From assembly GCA_965197005.1 (NCBI GenBank), contig OZ239982.1:2232001-2296000 (forward strand): DNA of 64,000 nt. The letters run 5' to 3'. Under the pieces are notes generated by a model. The model was not told the origin of the DNA and made no database searches. It saw only the letters and a list, made by a program, of their open reading frames with translations. The position numbers were made by a program, and so were the translations under genes. Shown here piece after piece: positions 8,466 through 17,036 of this stretch (its first letter is position 1; each line of letters starts with the position of its first letter). Source of the DNA: G965197005 sp965197005. GTDB taxonomy: Bacteria > Pseudomonadota > Gammaproteobacteria > Pseudomonadales > Oceanobacteraceae.

Positions 8466-9317
8466 TTATTTGTTCTTATCATCGGGCTTTTCCAATTTAG
8501 TTTGTTGCTCGATTTTTTTAATGCTTTTATCGGGTGTCGGCAGATCTTCGGGCATGGTGCCGCCTAGTGATTGTATGGTATTGCGCACGGCTTTGCCGAC
8601 TTCAAAATGGGTTTGGTTGGCGTGCTGTTTGGTTAGCGGTTTTTCTTGGGCTTGGTGGTCGCGTTTTAGTTTTTCTTCGGCTTGTGTTGCGCGGAACAAA
8701 TTAGCGGCAAGCTCGGTGCTGCCCATGTGGTCGAGGATTTTATGCGATTTTTTTAATCCCTTGCGTTGGTGAATGCCTTTGGCATCTAGTCCGCCATATA
8801 ATCCTTGGTAGCCGTGATTTTGAAAAATAGCAAAGTCTAAATTGCTTTCTACGCCCGATAATGCGGCGGCTTCGACCAATTGTTTGTTGTGTTTTTTTAG
8901 CTCATTACGCAAATATAGGCGTTTTTCGTCTTCGCCTAACTCGCCAAATGCGGTGTCGTTTTGCAATTCTTGTCGGCGAGTTTGTATGGCAAAATAGGTT
9001 TGCCCTGCGGCGATAATGGGCTTGCTCGGGTCGGCATTTTGTACAATGAGATAGCAGGCGTAACGCGAGAGGCGAAAACTTGGCATATTTCGTATAGCTC
9101 CCGAGCCAATTTCGACCATCTCGTTGAGTTCAACGACATGGTCACTGACCTTGTGTCCACTGGCTTCGCAGGCGGTTTTCGCTTTTTCGATGACTTTGCT
9201 GAAGTTTCTAAAATCGGTGTAGCCTAAGGCTTTGGATAAGGCTCTGGCGTACCAAAATTCGTTGCCCTCGGCATCAATTTGTTTGAGTGTTTCAAAGTTG
9301 TGTTTGTCGTTGGTCAT
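8466..9317 (-). CDS. dinD: DinD-like DNA-damage-inducible protein
   Basis: 283 residues, matching DinD in length. The N-terminal BRO-type domain is clear (GNEFWYARALSKALGYTDF, about residues 18-36). The conserved middle follows (MPSFRLSRYACYLIVQNADPSKP, split here as RLSRYACYLIVQNADPSKP), then a Lys/Glu-rich C-terminal half. In E. coli DinD is LexA-regulated and has been reported to act on RecA filaments. I saw no clear LexA box in front of this copy. It starts 20 bp after rhuM with AGAGGA as ribosome site, and is read within the hsd operon. rhuM and dinD together appear to be an insertion between hsdM and hsdS. Confidence 0.88.
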   Translation of the reverse strand: MTNDKHNFETLKQIDAEGNEFWYARALSKALGYTDFRNFSKVIEKAKTACEASGHKVSDHVVELNEMVEIGSGAIRNMPSFRLSRYACYLIVQNADPSKPIIAAGQTYFAIQTRRQELQNDTAFGELGEDEKRLYLRNELKKHNKQLVEAAALSGVESNLDFAIFQNHGYQGLYGGLDAKGIHQRKGLKKSHKILDHMGSTELAANLFRATQAEEKLKRDHQAQEKPLTKQHANQTHFEVGKAVRNTIQSLGGTMPEDLPTPDKSIKKIEQQTKLEKPDDKNK

Positions 9318-9337
9318 TGTTTGTCCTCTTTAAGCGG

Positions 9338-10360
9338 TTATTCTTTATCTTTACTTGTTGGCTTAATTAGGCGGTCAAAGTCGCTTTCAAAGTGTCTATC
9401 TTGTACTATACGGTATTTTTCAAATTCGCTTAGGGCGTGGGTTTTGGCGATTTCTGCGGAGATTTTGCCGGCATCTTGCAATACGTTTCTGTCGGTGAGT
9501 TCTAAAAAGCGGTTGAGCCTAACTTCCCAATCTTGCATGGTCATGGGGATTTGGCGGATTGCCATATCTTCTGCCATATCTAAGTAGGCGGAAACCAGTC
9601 TTTGTAGCTGTGTCAGTTCGTTTGGGCTGAGGTAATTTTTGGCAACGGTGACATCAAATTGTTGGATTTTGCCATCAGGGGCATCTTTCCAGTGGTTTAG
9701 CCCCATGTGTTGCTGTTCGGCATCGGCTCGGTGATAGACGACTTCGGCGGCGGTTTGTCCGTGAATTGCCCAATGTAGTTTGTTTTGCACAGTGGCAAAA
9801 AAGCGTTGTGTGGTTTTGGCTTGGCTATCGTAATCGGTTGCGGTGGCGTAGATGTCGGTGATTTTTTGATAAAATTTGCGTTCTGAAAGGCGAATTTCAC
9901 GAATGCGTTGCAGTTGCTCTTCAAAGTATTTTTTACCGAGGATAGTACCGTCATTTTTCAGGCGGTCATCATCCATAGCATAGCCTTTTATGGTGTAGTC
10001 TTTGATGATGGTTGTTGCCCATTTTCTAAACTGTACCGCTCGTTCAGAATTGACTTTATAGCCAACGGCAATAATGGCAGATAGATTGTAGTGTTGGGTG
10101 TTGTAGTTTTTTCCGTCTGCGGCAGTTATTCGAAATTTTCGAATAACTGTATTTTCTGTTAATTCGTTGTCGGCAAAAATTTGTTTTAGATGATAATTTA
10201 TCGTATGAGTTGCAACGTCGTACAGTTCCCCCATCATTTTTTGCGTCAGCCAAATATTTTCATCGGCATAGATGACTTGTACGCCGCTTTCGCCGCTACT
10301 GGCGATAAAGCTCAGATATTCCGCTGCTGATGAGCGAATGCTTGGCGGTTGTTTACTCAT
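9338..10360 (-). CDS. RhuM-family protein
   Basis: 340 residues, full length for the RhuM family. Family hallmarks are visible: WLTQKMMGELYDV near residue 37, NYHLKQIFADNEL, the segment YNLSAIIAVGYKVNSERAVQF, RKWATTIIKDYTIKGYAMDD, and ERKFYQKITDIYATATDYD. RhuM was first noticed in a Salmonella pathogenicity island. The family is common inside type I restriction operons, but its biochemical role is not established. The N-terminal part resembles phage-type DNA-binding modules. Its ATG lies inside the last codons of hsdM (8-bp overlap), so it is translationally coupled to the methylase. Confidence 0.88.
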   Translation of the reverse strand: MSKQPPSIRSSAAEYLSFIASSGESGVQVIYADENIWLTQKMMGELYDVATHTINYHLKQIFADNELTENTVIRKFRITAADGKNYNTQHYNLSAIIAVGYKVNSERAVQFRKWATTIIKDYTIKGYAMDDDRLKNDGTILGKKYFEEQLQRIREIRLSERKFYQKITDIYATATDYDSQAKTTQRFFATVQNKLHWAIHGQTAAEVVYHRADAEQQHMGLNHWKDAPDGKIQQFDVTVAKNYLSPNELTQLQRLVSAYLDMAEDMAIRQIPMTMQDWEVRLNRFLELTDRNVLQDAGKISAEIAKTHALSEFEKYRIVQDRHFESDFDRLIKPTSKDKE

Positions 10361-11873
10361 AACCCAACTCCTGCAAATAGCCCGCCATTTGGCTTTCTAA
10401 TTCGCTTATTTCTTTTTGCAATTTCAAGCGTTCGGCTCGTACTGCCATTAGGTCTATTTCTTCCTCTTCTTCAAAGGTATCGACATATCTTGGGATATTG
10501 AGGTTGTAGTCGTTGTCTTGGATTTCTTCTAAGGTGGCGAGGTAGGCGTATTTGTCTACGCTTTTACGCTGTTGGTAGGTGGTAACGATTTTATCGATGT
10601 TCTCAAGAGTGAGGTTGTTTTGGTTTTTGCCTGATTGGTATTCTCGGCTGGCATCAATAAACAGCACGTTGTTATCGCTTTTGTGTTTTTTGAATATTAA
10701 AATAGCGGCAGGAATGCCAGTGCCGAAAAACAGTTTTTCGGGCAGTCCGATAACGGCATCGAGTAAGTTTTCCTCAATCAGTTGTTTACGAATTTTGCCC
10801 TCGCTAGAGGCTCGGAATAATACGCCATGCGGTACGACTACGCCCATTCTGCCTGTTTGCGGCTTTAGGGTTTCAATCATGTGGGAGATAAAGGCGTAAT
10901 CGCCTTTGGTCTTCGGTGGTACGCCTCGTCTGAAGCGGGAAAACACGTCATCAGCGGCGTTTTCGTGTCCCCATTTATCTAGTGAGAACGGTGGATTGGC
11001 GGTAACTATGTCAAAGTGCATTAGGTTGCCGTTTTTGTCTAGTAGTTTGGGGTTGCGTATGGTGTCGCCCCACTCGATACGGTGGTTGTCTTCGCCGTGC
11101 AAAAACATATTCATTTTTGCTAGTGACCACGTTGAGCCGATAGCCTCTTGCCCAAACAGGGCGTATTTTTTACTGCCGTTGTGGTTTTTCTGTACTTGCT
11201 TACCGCATTTCATCAACAGCGAACCTGAACCGCAAGCAGGGTCACAAATTTGCTCGTTTTCTTGTGGGTTGAGCAATACTGCGAGTAGGTCGGAGACCTC
11301 GGGCGGGGTGTAAAATTCGCCTGCGGATTTACCACTGCCTGCGGCAAAATGTTTAATCAAATATTCGTAAGCGTTGCCGATAACATCGAGCGAACCCACA
11401 TGGCTGGGGCGTAGGTCTAGGCTGTCTTTACCGAAGTCTTCGAGCAGGTGGCGTAGGATTTCGTTTTTTTGTTTTTCATCACCGAGTTTGTCGGTGTTAA
11501 AGGAAATGTCTTGGAAGACGTTTTTTAGTTTACTGCCGTTGGCTTCTTCTATGGCGTGCAGGGCTTGGTCAATGCGTGAGCCGTTGCCTGCTTCGTGGCG
11601 GGCGTTATAGAGCGTTTGAAAGGTGGCATCAGCAGGAATTTGAAAGGATTGACTGGCAAGCATGGCATCTATCATCTGCGGATTGCCGTCAAACTGAGCC
11701 GATAGCTCCGCCCGTTTGTCCTCGTGTACATCGGAAATGTATTTGAGAAACAACATTGGAAGAATAAAGTCTTTGTAAATCGATGGGTCAACTGCACCGT
11801 GAAACGTATCACAGGCTGACCATACGGCTTTGTTGATGTCGTCTTGGTTAATAAAGGTATGATGATTTGGCAT
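10353..11873 (-). CDS. hsdM: type I restriction-modification methyltransferase (HsdM)
   Basis: 506 residues. An N-terminal helical HsdM domain covers about 1-150. It is followed by the N6-adenine methyltransferase: AdoMet motif I in CDPACGSGSLL and the catalytic NPPF in VTANPPFSLDKW. HsdM methylates adenine in the site chosen by HsdS and is needed for restriction by HsdR. It is the first gene of the minus-strand operon; AGGA precedes the ATG. It ends with ELGYE overlapping rhuM, and an 18-bp copy of this end also precedes hsdS. Confidence 0.96.
   Translation of the reverse strand: MPNHHTFINQDDINKAVWSACDTFHGAVDPSIYKDFILPMLFLKYISDVHEDKRAELSAQFDGNPQMIDAMLASQSFQIPADATFQTLYNARHEAGNGSRIDQALHAIEEANGSKLKNVFQDISFNTDKLGDEKQKNEILRHLLEDFGKDSLDLRPSHVGSLDVIGNAYEYLIKHFAAGSGKSAGEFYTPPEVSDLLAVLLNPQENEQICDPACGSGSLLMKCGKQVQKNHNGSKKYALFGQEAIGSTWSLAKMNMFLHGEDNHRIEWGDTIRNPKLLDKNGNLMHFDIVTANPPFSLDKWGHENAADDVFSRFRRGVPPKTKGDYAFISHMIETLKPQTGRMGVVVPHGVLFRASSEGKIRKQLIEENLLDAVIGLPEKLFFGTGIPAAILIFKKHKSDNNVLFIDASREYQSGKNQNNLTLENIDKIVTTYQQRKSVDKYAYLATLEEIQDNDYNLNIPRYVDTFEEEEEIDLMAVRAERLKLQKEISELESQMAGYLQELGYE
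10355..10372. repeat. 18-bp direct repeat, copy at hsdM end
   Basis: Identical to 8407-8424. This copy holds the last codons of hsdM and the rhuM start codon. Confidence 0.85.
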
Positions 11874-12231
11874 GGACAGTCCTGTTGTTTTGCATAAAGC
11901 CCGTACTTTACTACAAGATAGTGTTCGTTGTTATATCTGTTTTATCTGCTATTTTGGTTTTTTATCATCAAATTACGCAGATAAATCCATACAATAGTGT
12001 GCTTCACTTAAAAAAATCTAAATAATAGATGAGAACAAATTTATTTTTAGCACTGTTATCTGCGCTTTAAATAAAGCAGTAGCAAATTGCTATAAAAGCA
12101 CTCTCTTTTGTCCGCACCAATAGTTCAAGAGGCTTAATAAAATATAACTCAATGCTTTTTTAAGATAATTCTTTACGAGAACAATTAAAAACATATAATC
12201 AAATTTATCATTTAACAAAAGTTAGGCTTTT
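11874..12231. other. divergent intergenic region between hsdM and the cNMP-domain gene
   Basis: 358 bp without a gene. It must hold the promoters of the hsd operon (leftward) and of the cyclic-nucleotide-binding-domain gene (rightward). TATCTGTTTTATCTGC near 11932-11950 repeats a TATCTG word, and a related CAGATAAA lies near 11978, which may be regulator sites. I could not pick a confident promoter. Confidence 0.4.
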
Positions 12232-12591
12232 ATGACTCAAATTAACAGCTTTCATCACCCCGACGACATTCAAACTTACCAATCAGGTGAGGTGATTTTT
12301 AAGCAAGGCGATGCGGGTAAGTTTATGTACGATGTTATCTCAGGTGAGGTTGTATTAAATCGTAATGAACAGGAATTAACTCGCTTACAAAAAGGCGACA
12401 TATTTGGTGAAACCGGTCTTATTAACAACCAACCTCATAGTGTTACCGCTACCGCCGTAAGCAATTGTGAAATTGCTAAAATTAGCAAACGCCGTTTTAT
12501 GTTTATGGTTGATGAAACACCTGGCTTTGCCCTTAATGTTATGCGTGTTTTAGCCCAGCGTTTAAGTTTGGAAACCGCTAAGCACTCATAA
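12232..12591 (+). CDS. stand-alone cyclic-nucleotide-binding-domain protein
   Basis: 119 residues forming a single cNMP-binding fold. The opening YQSGEVIFKQGDAGKFMYDV and the turn LQKGDIFGETGLINNQPHSV match the CRP/PKA regulatory-domain pattern. There is no DNA-binding or effector domain. In the phosphate-binding cassette the usual Arg (as in R-S-A) is replaced by His (PHSVTATA), so classical cAMP binding is doubtful; it may be a ligand-free interaction module. AGG precedes the ATG. The gene is convergent with a leftover ABC-transporter 3' end, whose stop lies inside the last codons of this gene. Confidence 0.8.
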   Translation: MTQINSFHHPDDIQTYQSGEVIFKQGDAGKFMYDVISGEVVLNRNEQELTRLQKGDIFGETGLINNQPHSVTATAVSNCEIAKISKRRFMFMVDETPGFALNVMRVLAQRLSLETAKHS

Positions 12592-12697
12592 TTTATCACC
12601 ATGCTGTAGTTGCCACAGTTTATAATATTGCCCTTGCTGGGTTAATAACTGCTGGTGGGTGCCTTGCTCTAAGAGTTTGCCATCTTGCATCACCACA
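12586..12697 (-). pseudogene. ABC transporter 3' remnant (duplicate of 18212-18316)
   Basis: On the minus strand this encodes the last 36 or so residues of the ABC exporter (VVMQDGKLLEQGTHQQLL ... LWQLQHGD), then KL and a stop inside the convergent neighbour. The 105 bp at 12593-12697 match 18212-18316 with only three mismatches. The rest of the gene is absent here. It marks the left edge of a 5.5-kb inserted island whose right edge is the intact transporter gene. Confidence 0.88.
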
Positions 12698-12720
12698 TGA
12701 TGTGATTGATGTGGTGATTT
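12689..12720 (+). repeat. inverted repeat at the island's left junction
   Basis: ATCACCACAT (12689-12698) and ATGTGGTGAT (12709-12718) form a perfect 10-bp stem with a 10-nt loop, followed by TTTT at 12718-12721. One arm is the last piece of the ABC remnant, so the second arm is an inverted copy of the junction. It could stop transcription of the cNMP-domain gene. Confidence 0.55.
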
Positions 12721-12943
12721 TGCATGTTACGTTTGCAGGATTGCTTTTGAAGTAAAGAGGTTTGAAAAAATCTATTGATTGACTTCATCAATAGCAAAGG
12801 GTAGCCCATGTTTAAAACATCAAATTGATTAAGCGCATAAACCTGACAGCCACAATGTGCTTAAAATGGGTGACTGTCAGATTAAGCCTAAATCACTATG
12901 CTTAAAGAGACCATAAGGCAAAACTACATAAGGCTTACATCAG
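12698..12943. other. gene-free left margin of the inserted island
   Basis: Together with the remnant this makes a gene-free 352-bp stretch. Besides the hairpins listed separately there is CTGACAG (12843-12849) pairing with CTGTCAG (12874-12880). No open frame of interest was seen. Confidence 0.4.
12765..12794 (-). terminator. terminator downstream of the YD-repeat lipoprotein gene
   Basis: On the minus strand, CTATTGAT and ATCAATAG (12794-12787 and 12779-12772) form an 8-bp stem with a 7-nt loop. It is followed by ATTTTTTC. It lies 150 bp past the lipoprotein stop codon in the right orientation. Confidence 0.65.
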
Positions 12944-14725
12944 TTAGTTAACTGAGGCATCGCAGGGATTGCCGATCATGGCATTATCTATGAGCATCAT
13001 TTCATGGACTAAATAAGCAACGCCATCGGGCGTATCGGCATCGGCATATTTGTACTGAGCCTTGCCTTCAAAGTTTTTACTCAGCATTCTGCCGTCCTCA
13101 CCATAGGTAAATTCTCTCTTTTGGCCTGAGATAATAGTAAAAGTGTCGGAATCTACTGGTGCCGATTCACTAATAACAGCCAGTAATCCTTTGTCATCGT
13201 ATATTCTTGTTTGACGCAGCTTCGTAGATTCAAGCTGACCTAAAGCATTATAAGATTTAGTGGTGCAACTTTTTAAACGACCTTGGCTATCATATTCATA
13301 GTTGACTAGCTTTCTTGTTGTTAGTGTGTTGTCTGTATGTTTTTTGGTTTGCTTTAGTTTTTTTACTAACCGATTGTTGTCGTTCAAGGTATCCGTCACC
13401 AATGTACTGCTGTGATAAGGCGTATTATCAGTTACGTTAAATGGTCTTCTATCCGCTTGGACGTTTTTGCCAGAATAGGTGTAGGTGCTTTCCGTCTTAC
13501 TAGTGACACCACCATTGGTATTGTGAGTCTGCTCTACAAACTTAGCGAGTGTGCCATTTTTATTATAGGAAATGACTTTTTTTAAATTGGTTTGCAGTGG
13601 ATAGGCAGAAGCATCGTACTTTACTTGTTTTTTTTGCGTCAGTAGCCCTAATTCGTTGTACTTACTGTAAGTAGTAAAATAGCCTCTATGAGTTTCTTTT
13701 TTATCGCGTGACGTTTCGCTCTCAATCAGTACTTTATTATCTTTTATTATGTACGTTATTTCACCGATGCTAAGTGGATCTAAGTTAGAGTTATCATAGT
13801 TTTTTACATTCCTTTTTTTCTCAATACCGTAATCATTGTAGCTAAATCGATAGATAGTATGCTTATCGCGAATACCGTCCCCTTCGCGATCGATTTCATG
13901 TAGCTTTTGCTTAATATTACCCGCACTGTCATATTCATAGTGTGTTTTTATAACCAGTGTGCTGCCCTCTTTTTTTTCGGTTTCACGCTGTAGTTGCATT
14001 TTATCGTTAAAATCGTAAGTGATGGTTTTAGTAGGTGAGGTATCAAGCGTGACATAACCTGTTACTGGCTGTACTTTGATGGTTTTATTCGCCATTTGAT
14101 ACAGGGTTTTCAAGGGGGTGGCAATATCCATATTTAATGGCAAGCTGTATTTTTGTGAAAAAGCTCTAACCAGTGGATTTTTACTAAACTCAGCCAGATG
14201 AGCATTGAGTGGTAAGCTGTTTTCGTTAAGCTCTGCCAGTTTAGTTGACCAATCACCTGTGACCAAATCAATGCCATTGGCTGTATTACCATCGGCGTCC
14301 ATTGCAATTAACAACTGCATAATATTTGATGCACGGTGCAAGGTTGGTTGCGTGCCGTAAGCATAATTGCGCCTCTGTGGGAGTGATGCGGTTAGCTCAA
14401 TACTTACGTCATAGTGCTTACGCAAACCTGCCCGAACGCCTTTGGCGGTTGTAGGTAACTTAGTCCAAAAATCGGCAAGGCTAATTTTGTCTTTCGCTTT
14501 AATTTTAGCAAGCTCTAACTTGCCTAATAAAAATGTAATTTCATCGCCATTTTTGTAGTCAATTTGAGTGCCGTCTTTAATTACGCCTGTGCGGTTACCA
14601 ATTTGATAGTTCAGACCTGCAATGCCACTAATCTGTATCCCATGTTCAGAATTTGATGAACCAGACCCTGAGCTACAAGCTGCAAGAATGACAGATAAAG
14701 CGGTAATAGAAAGATAATGCTTCAT
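12944..14725 (-). CDS. lipoprotein with YD/RHS-like repeats
   Basis: 593 residues. A lipoprotein signal peptide ends in LAAC at about residues 14-17, so the mature protein should be lipid-anchored. From about residue 230 there are degenerate YD-type repeats, for example YEYDSAGNIKQKLHEID, YNELGLLTQKKQVKYD, YEYDSQGRLKSC and YDDKGLLAVISES. RHS/YD repeats normally form a beta shell around toxins, or surface fibres. Here no C-terminal toxin domain or RHS core follows, so this is more like a standalone surface protein. It sits in the island with two LuxR-type regulators upstream on the same strand, which suggests regulated surface display. Confidence 0.75.
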   Translation of the reverse strand: MKHYLSITALSVILAACSSGSGSSNSEHGIQISGIAGLNYQIGNRTGVIKDGTQIDYKNGDEITFLLGKLELAKIKAKDKISLADFWTKLPTTAKGVRAGLRKHYDVSIELTASLPQRRNYAYGTQPTLHRASNIMQLLIAMDADGNTANGIDLVTGDWSTKLAELNENSLPLNAHLAEFSKNPLVRAFSQKYSLPLNMDIATPLKTLYQMANKTIKVQPVTGYVTLDTSPTKTITYDFNDKMQLQRETEKKEGSTLVIKTHYEYDSAGNIKQKLHEIDREGDGIRDKHTIYRFSYNDYGIEKKRNVKNYDNSNLDPLSIGEITYIIKDNKVLIESETSRDKKETHRGYFTTYSKYNELGLLTQKKQVKYDASAYPLQTNLKKVISYNKNGTLAKFVEQTHNTNGGVTSKTESTYTYSGKNVQADRRPFNVTDNTPYHSSTLVTDTLNDNNRLVKKLKQTKKHTDNTLTTRKLVNYEYDSQGRLKSCTTKSYNALGQLESTKLRQTRIYDDKGLLAVISESAPVDSDTFTIISGQKREFTYGEDGRMLSKNFEGKAQYKYADADTPDGVAYLVHEMMLIDNAMIGNPCDASVN

Positions 14726-14795
14726 AATATGCGCTCCTTATAATAAAAGTGGAAACATAGCTTATCGAAAGCATTGCTACAGACAATGGTACAAT

Positions 14796-15905
14796 TTAGG
14801 GTTTAATTCCTGAATATAACCTCATAATCAGTTCGGACTGGTTTTCCACACCAAACTTCTTAAAACATGCGTACAGGGTATTACGCACGGTGTTTAGTGA
14901 TATGTTAAGTTTTGTGGCAATGGTTTGTAGGCTCTCTCCTTGTATTAATAAAGCACATATTTGAGATTGCCGATTTGTTAATGAGAAAAGGATTTTAAGC
15001 TCTCTTTCATCAGGTGATTGCTCTCGCCCTATCATCATGACTAAATTAGGTTGATGACCGTCTTTGATAATTAGGGGGGATAGCCAAAAATTTTCTACTC
15101 CTCCCTGATAAGGAATGATGAAACGGTTTATAAATATACCTTGCGAATGTTGACTCTGCTTAATAGCGAAAATGGCATTTAAAAATTTATTTTGATAGTC
15201 GTTAATAACAGGAACTAATTGACCATTTTTAATATAAAAGTGCTGTTTCTTGGCAAGCCATTGATGACCTATTTCATTGGCAAAAACCAGTTTGCCTGAC
15301 CTGTCAACTACCCATAATGGGCGATTAAGACAATTCAATGAGGCTTGCCAAGAGTTTTCATTAAATGCCTGTCCATGAAATACAGGGTTTAATTGCACAT
15401 AGTTTTTTAGATGGGGTCTTAGATAGTTCAAAAAAGATTCGGTACGTTCATCAAACGCACAATGATCTTGATGCCTTTGAAATGAAACCTTTACAACAAA
15501 TCCGTCATTGACTAAAAAGCCAGATCCTACCGCATAGCGAACGCCATATTCTTTCCCCCAGTCTTGGTAAAATTCCGAGTTTCGATAATCTTTGTCAGAA
15601 ACAATGCGGTGACTAACCATAAAATCGTTATTAATTGTTCCTTTTTTAAACCCTTCTATCGTCCAAGGGTCGCGTGTTACATAGTACTCTCCATAACTTT
15701 TGATGGCGCTATCATCATAGCCGAGTAATAGGCAGTCTCTTAGCTCATGGGTATATTGATTTTCTATCTGAAATGCCGAGTAGGGGGCATTAATAAAATT
15801 CGCCAATTCTAGCAGAACATCATTAAAACCCGTAGGGTTATAAACCGCTTGATACAGCTGGTTAATAAAGTAGCTTAATTGCTCAAGGTTAATCTCTGTT
15901 TTCAT
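14796..15905 (-). CDS. LuxR-type transcriptional regulator
   Basis: 369 residues. The C-terminal LuxR helix-turn-helix is clear, about residues 305-365 (LTNRQSQICALLIQGESL, then IATKLNISLNTVRNTLYACF). The N-terminal 280 residues have a PAS-like feel (LWVVDRSGKLVFANEIGHQWL near residue 195, split here to stay short) but no receiver or autoinducer domain I can name. It overlaps the 3' end of the upstream regulator by 17 bp and lies upstream of the lipoprotein gene. Paired regulators of this kind may form a heteromeric switch, which is inference. Confidence 0.82.
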   Translation of the reverse strand: MKTEINLEQLSYFINQLYQAVYNPTGFNDVLLELANFINAPYSAFQIENQYTHELRDCLLLGYDDSAIKSYGEYYVTRDPWTIEGFKKGTINNDFMVSHRIVSDKDYRNSEFYQDWGKEYGVRYAVGSGFLVNDGFVVKVSFQRHQDHCAFDERTESFLNYLRPHLKNYVQLNPVFHGQAFNENSWQASLNCLNRPLWVVDRSGKLVFANEIGHQWLAKKQHFYIKNGQLVPVINDYQNKFLNAIFAIKQSQHSQGIFINRFIIPYQGGVENFWLSPLIIKDGHQPNLVMMIGREQSPDERELKILFSLTNRQSQICALLIQGESLQTIATKLNISLNTVRNTLYACFKKFGVENQSELIMRLYSGIKP

Positions 15906-16854
15906 AAAGATACGCTTTGGTTAAGCCGTTATAGTGTGGCAACTTAGGCAACAACATGGCAGTTAGCTGTGCCTGTCGGCTAATCTCTTTTTCTTTATAT
16001 AAGGTTTTAATGTAAGAATAGACGGTATGGGTGCTGTATCCCGTTTGATTAGCCACATCAGCGGCTGGCACACCTTGCATAAAAGCCGACACCATCAGTG
16101 CATGAGAAGATGGAATTTGCATTAGGCATTTGAGAGCCTCAGGCAAAACTTGACGCTCATTCATGCACACAACCAACAGGTAGCTGGAATTAAGTTCATC
16201 ATTAGGTAGCAGCAAATAATGCAGAAAATCATTACTTTCTGTCAGTTGGATACAGCTATGGTTTACAGTGTCTGCTGTGTTTATCTCTTGATAAGTTAAT
16301 ATTTGTTTAGTAACCCAAGTTGCATCGCCTGCGATTGAAATTTTACCATGACGTATTTTGACATATTGGGCATCAATAAAAGCATCGGCAGCAAGACTGG
16401 ATTGGATTAAACGAGCATGCTGATTAATATGAAAAACGCCCAAACCAAAGTAATCAACGCAGGCTTTAATCAGTCCGTGCTTCAAGTGATAACTCATATT
16501 TTTAAGTGCTAGCCGCATTGGAATATGGATACATGGTGAATAAAAATCTTGAGCCTTAAATTTTTCCAACTGTTGTTCGGTTGCAAAACAAAACTCAATG
16601 CCATATTGCCAACCCTCGGACTTGCCTGAAATAACAACGTTTTTCCCAGACTCTAAATAGTTCTTTTGCTGGATTTTTATTTCATAATCAAACTGAGGAT
16701 AAGAGCAGACCATATTCAAGCCTGATGTCTGTGTTTGGTTTTCAACACTGGATAAAAATCCTTGCCAGTTTGGTGGTGTCTTTAAAGACAAATCCAAACT
16801 AGAAATAGAGTTGGCTATGTTGTTACTGAGTGTGCTTTGAGTGGCAGATATCAT
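15889..16854 (-). CDS. LuxR-like helix-turn-helix regulator
   Basis: 321 residues. The C-terminal region LMVSAFMQGVPAADVANQ, then TGYSTHTVYSYIKTLYKEKE, is a LuxR-type helix-turn-helix (about residues 245-300). The N-terminal part has no motif I can assign. It overlaps the next regulator by 17 bp, so the two are translated together. It is transcribed divergently from the AraC-type gene across a 182-bp region with a palindrome. The two proteins share the same overall plan and are probably old paralogues, though direct identity looks low. Confidence 0.72.
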   Translation of the reverse strand: MISATQSTLSNNIANSISSLDLSLKTPPNWQGFLSSVENQTQTSGLNMVCSYPQFDYEIKIQQKNYLESGKNVVISGKSEGWQYGIEFCFATEQQLEKFKAQDFYSPCIHIPMRLALKNMSYHLKHGLIKACVDYFGLGVFHINQHARLIQSSLAADAFIDAQYVKIRHGKISIAGDATWVTKQILTYQEINTADTVNHSCIQLTESNDFLHYLLLPNDELNSSYLLVVCMNERQVLPEALKCLMQIPSSHALMVSAFMQGVPAADVANQTGYSTHTVYSYIKTLYKEKEISRQAQLTAMLLPKLPHYNGLTKAYLYENRD

Positions 16855-16929
16855 AATAGTTAGCTCTCGACCAGGCAGACTGATGGTTATGTGAATTTGC
16901 CAATATTAGTATTTTGCACAAAGAGGGTC

Positions 16930-16951
16930 GTCCATTTAGATAGAAATGGAC
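16930..16951. promoter_or_regulatory. palindrome in the luxR/araC divergent region
   Basis: GTCCATTT (16930-16937) and AAATGGAC (16944-16951) form a perfect 8-bp dyad with a 6-bp centre. It lies between the divergent starts at 16854 and 17037. A regulator operator is the likeliest reading; a stem followed by ACTTTTATTT on the plus strand could also stop transcription. Confidence 0.5.
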
Positions 16952-17036
16952 ACTTTTATTTAAAAATAATGCTTTATTATGTAAATATTGTAAACTTAAT
17001 AAGAAATATCCTTGGACTAATTAGACGGCATTTCAA

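Noticed and set aside
12944..14725. RHS polymorphic toxin
   Set aside because: YD-like repeats are present, but there is a lipoprotein signal, no RHS core boundary and no C-terminal toxin domain or immunity gene.
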